Assembly: GCF_000425225.1 (NCBI RefSeq)
Contig: NZ_KE384335.1
Span: 11,865-75,864 of the forward strand
Length of the DNA: 64,000 nucleotides
Direction of reading: 5' to 3'
Origin: Pontibacillus marinus BH030004 = DSM 16465
GTDB taxonomy: Bacteria; Bacillota; Bacilli; Bacillales; BH030062
The translations under genes were made by a program, and so were the position numbers. Shown here in pieces: positions 58,946 to 64,000 of the stretch. A model generated the notes under the pieces. It was given only the letters and a program-made list of their open reading frames with translations, was not told where the DNA came from and searched no databases. Each line of letters begins with the position of its first letter. Within the stretch, counting starts at the first letter, position 1.

Positions 58946-58970
58946 GGTCAAACGTAATTGACCGCCTTTT
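58946..58970 (+). terminator. Probable terminator after the 58374 gene
   Basis: GGTCAA pairs with TTGACC around ACGTAA, followed by GCCTTTTA. Short stem, weak tail. Confidence 0.45.
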
Positions 58971-58974
58971 ACCT

Positions 58975-59180
58975 ATATGAGCCGTCGAATCCCCCCTTTC
59001 GTAAAAAGATGATGTGATCGATAATTCCTTTGACTTTGTTACTCCGTGTCCACGATCCGTTATATATGTAAGAAAGTTCGTTCGACGGCTCCCCTGTTAG
59101 AATTGGAAGTCCATTTAAAATCCCATTTCCCCATGTGCATTGTAAATGACTCCGATATACTGTCAAAACCACTCTCAAAT
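58975..59180. other. Structured gene-free stretch, possible RNA or remnant
   Basis: In the 509-base gap 58887-59395, GAGCCGTCGAA (58978-58988) and TTCGACGGCTC (59080-59091 region) form an 11-bp inverted repeat about 90 nt apart, and a very strong terminator follows at 59181. The minus strand also has an open frame of 69 codons (59178 to 58969) with no Shine-Dalgarno, whose start lies in the terminator. A non-coding RNA or a decayed gene is possible. Nothing is seen at 59222-59395 beyond the Shine-Dalgarno of the next gene. Confidence 0.35.
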
Positions 59181-59221
59181 AAAAAGACTAGTTTCTCGAT
59201 TACAGAGAAACTAGTCTTTTT
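59181..59221. terminator. Perfect 17-bp bidirectional terminator
   Basis: AAAAAGACTAGTTTCTC (59181-59197) pairs without mismatch with GAGAAACTAGTCTTTTT (59205-59221). It lies 295 nt past the nearest upstream coding end. Confidence 0.88.
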
Positions 59222-59395
59222 ATTATGGAAATTTCATGGTCTATTTTATTAATTATGTATTTTTAGACTTAATTGGAAGGAAATAGATCAGAAATGTAGA
59301 AATAGGTATTAAAGTTGCGTTTATTACACAGTTTTTTAATACATAAATTTTAGGTCAGTTGGATTTGTTGGAAGATTGGAAAGGAGTCTTATCAA

Positions 59396-60250
59396 ATGAT
59401 CGTGGAAGTGCAAGATGGTGTTTCATTACATGTCACACGTAAGGGCAAGGGGATACCTTGTCTGTTTTTACATGGTGGTCCAGGGTATTGGAGTTATTCT
59501 TTTGAGCATTATGCAGGCCCTTATTTAGAGGAAGAATTAGAAATGATTTATTTGGATCAACGTGGATGTGGCCGTTCGGATCATGAACCCAGTCATGATT
59601 ACTCGATAGATCGTCTAATATTAGATTTAGAAGATGTTCGACGTAGATTAGAGATAGATGAATGGCTTGTGATGGGGCATTCATTCGGAGGCACGTTGGC
59701 GGTTCACTATGCTTATCGTTTTCCTGAACGTGTGAAAGGGTTATTGTTATCGAACTGTACAGTTGATTTAGTGGATTCGTTAGCTCACCAAACCCAAAAA
59801 GGGTTAGAACTTCTTGGGGAAGATATACAAATCCCTCAAAGTACTGAAGGAGTTTTACAAACCTTTTCATGTGTAGCCGGGAAACTAAGAAGTGAGGGAA
59901 AATACGATACATTACAATTCGTGGATACTCAAAAAGGTACATATCAACTAAAATCAGTTGATGGGGAACTAGGAGGGGACCCAGCCTTTCAAAGGTCAGT
60001 CCTATCTAAGAAGGAATTTTTAATGGATTGCTCGTGTTACACAAAATATGTAGATGCACCGACACTTGTAATGAGTGGAAGAGAGGACCATGTAGTTGGA
60101 CCTGAGCACTATCATAGATTTCAGTTTCCAAATCAGACCGTTGAGATTCTAGAAGGTAAACATCATCCCTACATAGAAAATCAAAAAGCTTTCCGTCAAG
60201 CAGTAAGCTCCTTTCTAAAACAAATTCCGACTGAGACTATAAAAGTATAA
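59396..60250 (+). CDS. Alpha/beta hydrolase, prolyl-aminopeptidase-like
   Basis: A 284-residue soluble hydrolase. Motifs: oxyanion HGGPGYWSYS near residue 26, YLDQRGCGRSDHE (typical of the proline iminopeptidase group) near 53, nucleophile VMGHSFGGTLAV near 98, acid SGREDHVVGPEHY near 233, and the histidine in EGKHHPYIEN near 260. The cap segment is shorter than in true prolyl iminopeptidases, so the substrate is open. AAAGGAG lies 12 nt before the ATG. Monocistronic. Confidence 0.85.
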   Translation: MIVEVQDGVSLHVTRKGKGIPCLFLHGGPGYWSYSFEHYAGPYLEEELEMIYLDQRGCGRSDHEPSHDYSIDRLILDLEDVRRRLEIDEWLVMGHSFGGTLAVHYAYRFPERVKGLLLSNCTVDLVDSLAHQTQKGLELLGEDIQIPQSTEGVLQTFSCVAGKLRSEGKYDTLQFVDTQKGTYQLKSVDGELGGDPAFQRSVLSKKEFLMDCSCYTKYVDAPTLVMSGREDHVVGPEHYHRFQFPNQTVEILEGKHHPYIENQKAFRQAVSSFLKQIPTETIKV

Positions 60251-60292
60251 AAGAACCGTGTTGTGCACTTCGAGGTACAACACGGTTCTTTT
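60250..60292 (+). terminator. Terminator of the hydrolase gene
   Basis: AAGAACCGTGTTGT pairs with ACAACACGGTTCTT, followed by TTC. Confidence 0.9.
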
Positions 60293-60326
60293 CATATAAG
60301 GTGATAGGAATCTTTGTTGGAACCAA

Positions 60327-61115
60327 TTAGTATAAAAACATCGTCCAATGATCGATTTCTTTAAATCCTAAGCGTTTATAAATCTTTCCTGCATCAGGGT
60401 TGTCGTAAAAGAGGCACAGTTCTTTTCCCTCTGATAAAACGTCATAACATAGTTTAGACATACATTGAGAAGCATAGCCTTTTCGTTTGTAATCATTTAA
60501 TGTACATACGCCAACAACCATGGCTGATTTTGAATTTTCAGCAGCGGTGGACGCGGCAGAAACCATCACTCCATTGTCGTTCATAAAATACGTTCTTGTA
60601 ATTCCTTTTTCCATATTGCGCTTCATTTCCTCGTGGGACTCATTTGTAACAAACTCATCGATTTGACTATGTAGCTGAATGATTTGATCAATATCATGTT
60701 CGTTAGCTAGTTTTACGTTCGTATGAAGGTCAGGAGATTCAAGTTCTTTGTTATGGTCACATTTAGCATAAAATAACTTCCTTTTCTTTCTTAAGTCGTG
60801 CTTTATGTAGGGGTGTACTTGTGATGAAACTCTATCTAAACCAGATAATTCTTTGAAATTCGTACTACTGTTAATGACCTCCGCAAAACCTTGAGCATCA
60901 AAGGACCCTGGAGCATACGGAATGAAGTTTTGTTGGTATTTTAGCATTACTGCTCTTAATGAATCATCTTCATCGAAATCTCCCCATAAAGTTTGGAAGT
61001 CTTGCTCATATCCAAAAGCTTCAATATCTCCAAGTATAAATAAGTTCTCAGCAGGTGCCTCGTTTAGTAAGTTCATTGTTTGCTCATGGTCCTCTGCTGT
61101 CAACTTTCGAATCAT
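60327..61115 (-). CDS. GNAT family N-acetyltransferase
   Basis: A 262-residue protein. The C-terminal GNAT domain shows VVGVCTLNDYKRKGYASQCM (acetyl-CoA loop R/KxxGxA) near residue 205 and FYDNPDAGKIYKRLGFKEID near the end. The N-terminal half (MIRKLTAEDHEQTMNLLNEA, AENLFILGDIE) is a second, degenerate GNAT-like lobe, as in FR47/YitH-type proteins. Substrate unknown. The frame is open to 61223, but TAGGAGG precedes ATG 61115. It lies downstream of the nuclease gene, behind that gene's terminator. Confidence 0.82.
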   Translation of the reverse strand: MIRKLTAEDHEQTMNLLNEAPAENLFILGDIEAFGYEQDFQTLWGDFDEDDSLRAVMLKYQQNFIPYAPGSFDAQGFAEVINSSTNFKELSGLDRVSSQVHPYIKHDLRKKRKLFYAKCDHNKELESPDLHTNVKLANEHDIDQIIQLHSQIDEFVTNESHEEMKRNMEKGITRTYFMNDNGVMVSAASTAAENSKSAMVVGVCTLNDYKRKGYASQCMSKLCYDVLSEGKELCLFYDNPDAGKIYKRLGFKEIDHWTMFLY

Positions 61116-61184
61116 AAGAACGCCTCCTATTAATAGATAGATATTATTATAAAATACCAAAATTAACATAATAAGTAAATGGAG

Positions 61185-61223
61185 AAATAAAAAGTGTTGG
61201 ATCCGTTTATTGGGATCCAACAC
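61185..61223 (-). terminator. Terminator of the secreted nuclease gene
   Basis: On the minus strand GTGTTGGATCC pairs with GGATCCAACAC around an 8-nt loop, followed by T5ATTTC. Confidence 0.9.
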
Positions 61224-61235
61224 CTTACCATTTAT

Positions 61236-63968
61236 TTATTTTCTTTTACCTTTTCCTTTAGCTTTCCCATTCCCTTTGTGTTCTTTTGATTTATGGTGTT
61301 TTTTCATAATTTTTTCTAGTTCATGGTGGATTTTGCGTTCTTCCACATCAGTATTTCCTTTATCCAGTTTGGATAGGGATTTCATAATATGGTGAACAGT
61401 AGAGTCAATGTGCTGTGAAGTATTACCGTTTGTTTCAATGAATTCGCTAAGCTCTTCATCTAAAAGATCAGCTAATTCATCGGAAGACAGCTTATCATAA
61501 AGGTCAATAATATGGTCTTTAACATCATCGAGTGATTCGTCACCATCTAGATAATCTCCGAAGATGTCTTTATCTATGTCTTCATCATGATCTTCGTCCT
61601 CTTCATCTCTAGCCATAACATCTTCTTCAAAGCGTGGCGTTAATTTGTATTCACCGTAGTTATAATCCACAACACCAATTATGGTTGTATATTCTTGATC
61701 TACATCGACAAGGTCTTGATCAGAATCAATTGTAAACGTACCTTCATCATCTTCAGCTGTATAATTGTGATGAGAGTCCACGTTTGTAACCCGAACACCA
61801 TCAATTTCAACTAGCTGTCCTTCTAGTTCTTCACCAAGGTCATCAGATTCAATATTTTTTGGCTCAGGTACACCTGCATCCTCATCTGTAATCTCAATGT
61901 TAGAAGGAGAAGGTTGTAGTTGCAGAAGATCAAAATATTCTTCTGTACGTGCTTTCGCTTCGATTTGGTCGCCAATCTCTGCATTAATATCCTCAGCTCG
62001 AACAACTAGACCAGCAGTTTCATCTTGAATAAAGTAGTTTGTTTTTCCACCGGCTTCAAACATTGCAGTGATAATGCCTTCGACTTTAACTAACGTTCCT
62101 AAGTCAGCATCTCTCACATCTTCAATATCAGACGTTGCGATTTCATCTACAACATCTTCTTCGAATCGAGGAGTTACTTTGAACTCACCATTGTTGTAGT
62201 CGACATAGCCGATAAGCTGGGCATATGTTTCGTCAACTTCTACTAATTCCTGATCAGAATCAATGGTGAATGTTCCATTTGCATCTTTTGCTTCATAATT
62301 GTTATAGCTATCTTCTGAATTAATTGTTACATCCTCAAGCATCACGAGCTGGCTTTCTAGATCTTCGCCTATCTCTGAGGATTGAATAAGGGAAGGAGTG
62401 TTATATTCACCTTCATGACCAATAACTTCAGCATCTGATGATAAAACTTGAAGAAGACCGTAATAATCATTTGTTTCACCTGTTGCTTCAATATCTTCTC
62501 CAATTTCAGCATCAAGATCATCCGTTCTTACGACAATCCCTGCAGATTTATCTTGGATATAATAGTTTGTTTTCGACCCAGCTTCGTCTTTAGCAATAAC
62601 TGTTCCAGTTACCGTTACCGTGTCACCTTCATCAGCATAACGAGCATCGGCGATAAGTGGGTCACGATCAAAGTTAGGATCATATCCAGCTTTTATAGCA
62701 TCCTCTTCAGTCCAGAAGAAGACACGTTTATAAACGGGTACATCATCCCAATTTTCTGGTTGAACATATTCTTCGGTCTCATAGTTCCCTACGAATTTTG
62801 AGAAGTCTTTATCTTGTTCGCGCACCCGGAACTCAAAGGGTAGCTCTAGTAATGGTGTAGAATCGTCCCAAATTCCATAATCTTTTTCAACAGCCTGTTT
62901 CGTTGCTTGTTGGTAAGTAAGGAATGTCATATCTGATTCAAATGGATAAATAAAGTAGGTTACAGCATAGCCTTGTTCAACCATTTTAAGGTTCGTATTC
63001 ACGCCATCATCTTTACGAATCACTTCAGCTAATAGGCGTCCATAATCATCTTTAGCTTCTTCTCCTAATTTCAGACGAACTTCATCTCCTGAATCGAGAA
63101 GGTTTTGTAAATATTGTGTAGCGCGTTCACCATGGTATTTTTGTGAGTGGTCTTTATTTTGTGTGACAAGAGATGGGTCATAAGAGTCTAGGTGGTAGGT
63201 TTCTGGGGTGTCGATATTTAAGTAACGTACAGTTGTTGTACCGAGAATAGGATCTTGAATTTTAATAGTATCTCCATCAACAACACGGTCGACTACTGCT
63301 GTATATTGTTCCTTTTGTTCTGGAGCCTGGACTTCTGTGTATTTACCTAAATTAGAAATCGTATCTTGTGGTAATGCAATCCATTCACTAGAAGGATCAA
63401 AAGAATCATAGAGGTCTTGATCTCCAGATGTTACGGATTGATTACGAACAAGTGTAGCATTTTGAGTGGATACCTGATTTTGGTTCCAAGCAGACCCTGG
63501 ATCTTCACCAACTTTGCCAATGGAGTCTACAACAGTTCCTTGTCGTGTATCAGCGTCGTAATCTTTAAAAAGTACAATAGCATCGTCGCCATTAAAACTG
63601 TAAAAGTAAGTATTTCCTGTTTGATCTGCTACATCTAAGATATCCTCATTAGCTTCATCATGTGCAACAACATGTACTTCGTCATTCTCTAGTGTCCCTT
63701 CTAAATCAAGGACATTTACATATTCTCCGTCGTCAGGATCTTGTGAAGCACCATTGTTAAAATGGACAAGAGTATAATCCTCTAGGTCCACTTCATCCCC
63801 TGTACCATTATAGATTTCAAGGGCTTTGTTGTAGCTGCTACCTTCAATGTACTCAGAAAGGATCAATGTACTGTGATCTTCTGCCTGAACATTTGGTGTG
63901 ATAGGTAGCACAGAAATAACTAAAATCATAGCTAGTAACAAACGGAATAGATGTTTAGGTTTGTGCAA
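61236..63968 (-). CDS. Large secreted nuclease: lamin-tail, SNase and two OB-like modules
   Basis: A 910-residue exported protein. Signal peptide (residues 1-29, ending VQAED). A lamin-tail domain follows (about 33-205: ILSEYIEGSSYNKALEIYNG, EDYTLVHFNNG). A thermonuclease domain (about 220-365) has DRVVDGDTIKI, VRYLNIDTPETYH, GERATQYLQNLL and DDYGRLLAEVI, carrying the expected Asp, Glu and Arg. Two repeated OB-like modules of about 165 residues (about 440-605 and 610-775) each contain KTNYYIQDKSAG- or KTNYFIQDETAG-type segments and end in TPRFEEDV. An acidic stretch and a Lys/Gly-rich tail (KGNGKAKGKGKRK) close it. TTG 63968 starts it, 7 nt after AAGGAGG. Probably degrades extracellular DNA for phosphate or nutrients; the basic tail may bind the wall or DNA. 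Confidence 0.85.
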   Translation of the reverse strand: MHKPKHLFRLLLAMILVISVLPITPNVQAEDHSTLILSEYIEGSSYNKALEIYNGTGDEVDLEDYTLVHFNNGASQDPDDGEYVNVLDLEGTLENDEVHVVAHDEANEDILDVADQTGNTYFYSFNGDDAIVLFKDYDADTRQGTVVDSIGKVGEDPGSAWNQNQVSTQNATLVRNQSVTSGDQDLYDSFDPSSEWIALPQDTISNLGKYTEVQAPEQKEQYTAVVDRVVDGDTIKIQDPILGTTTVRYLNIDTPETYHLDSYDPSLVTQNKDHSQKYHGERATQYLQNLLDSGDEVRLKLGEEAKDDYGRLLAEVIRKDDGVNTNLKMVEQGYAVTYFIYPFESDMTFLTYQQATKQAVEKDYGIWDDSTPLLELPFEFRVREQDKDFSKFVGNYETEEYVQPENWDDVPVYKRVFFWTEEDAIKAGYDPNFDRDPLIADARYADEGDTVTVTGTVIAKDEAGSKTNYYIQDKSAGIVVRTDDLDAEIGEDIEATGETNDYYGLLQVLSSDAEVIGHEGEYNTPSLIQSSEIGEDLESQLVMLEDVTINSEDSYNNYEAKDANGTFTIDSDQELVEVDETYAQLIGYVDYNNGEFKVTPRFEEDVVDEIATSDIEDVRDADLGTLVKVEGIITAMFEAGGKTNYFIQDETAGLVVRAEDINAEIGDQIEAKARTEEYFDLLQLQPSPSNIEITDEDAGVPEPKNIESDDLGEELEGQLVEIDGVRVTNVDSHHNYTAEDDEGTFTIDSDQDLVDVDQEYTTIIGVVDYNYGEYKLTPRFEEDVMARDEEDEDHDEDIDKDIFGDYLDGDESLDDVKDHIIDLYDKLSSDELADLLDEELSEFIETNGNTSQHIDSTVHHIMKSLSKLDKGNTDVEERKIHHELEKIMKKHHKSKEHKGNGKAKGKGKRK

Positions 63969-64000
63969 AGCAATTCCTCCTTGTGTAATTGTTGTGATTC

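Noticed and set aside
58969-59178. Minus-strand 69-codon gene
   Set aside because: TTG start within a terminator, no Shine-Dalgarno, no recognised domain; kept only as part of the unresolved region.

Overview
The window reads as chromosome of a spore-forming member of the Bacillaceae. Support comes from B. subtilis-type genes (mreBH, yflJ/yflK-like genes, a yfkJ-yfkI-yfkH-like cluster, yfkD, tcyABC, zosA, pdaA, an RsbR-type protein, an intracellular subtilisin), AT-rich DNA, strong Shine-Dalgarno sites, frequent TTG/GTG starts and many U-tailed terminators. The NhaC antiporter, MscS channel and acidic secreted proteins would suit a moderately halophilic or alkaliphilic relative (Halobacillus/Pontibacillus/Oceanobacillus type); that placement is inference. 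I saw no rRNA, tRNA, transposase, integrase or CRISPR array.

Layout. 1-9.2 kb: nhaC, VanW and mreBH on the minus strand, then yflJ-like, YkgJ-like and MOSC genes, a secreted CAP protein, a stand-alone PTS EIIA, and glutaminase. 9.2-13.3 kb: an ABC-2 exporter with its own TetR gene behind paired operators, small hypotheticals and a HAD hydrolase. 13.5-21.8 kb: a second secreted CAP protein, a repeat-rich 0.8 kb gap, plsC, a SRAP protein, a four-gene ECF sigma/anti-sigma operon with two unusual membrane proteins, and a pair of small membrane proteins. 21.9-31.4 kb: tcyABC behind a CymR-like site, the yfkJ-I-H-like group behind a sigma-B-like promoter, a CPBP protease, a ZosA-like P-type ATPase with Fur-family boxes, and a second amino-acid binding protein and permease that lack an ATPase. 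31.4-38.2 kb: intracellular subtilisin, a class A beta-lactamase fold hydrolase, an MFS transporter, OsmC, a YczE-like protein, yfkD, mscS and an SE1561 protein.

38.2-40.0 kb is the most interesting part. It holds an AimR/arbitrium-like TPR receptor gene, followed after 2 bases by a 51-residue secreted-peptide precursor ending DPDINPGIG, then a hairpin, then a 56-residue membrane protein. This resembles the phage aimR-aimP-aimX order but sits among housekeeping genes. The receptor appears to lack most of the DNA-binding N-terminus.

40.1-49.5 kb: yuiF, pdaA, a nucleotidyltransferase, an AlkA-type glycosylase, a multi-domain lytic transglycosylase, a SRPBCC protein, an MFS-TetR autoregulated pair and a VanZ gene split by an in-frame TGA. 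50-64 kb: YitT and GntR genes, a 21-bp repeat array, a second YczE-like gene, acyl-CoA synthetase, GNAT and methyltransferase genes, a cupin, an RsbR-type protein, a possible non-coding RNA region, an alpha/beta hydrolase and a large secreted nuclease with lamin-tail, SNase and two OB-like modules.

Three unrelated intergenic repeat families occur: 21-bp units, 52-bp hairpin units, and about 170-bp palindromes present twice. Start sites were chosen by Shine-Dalgarno spacing, so several differ from the longest open frame.
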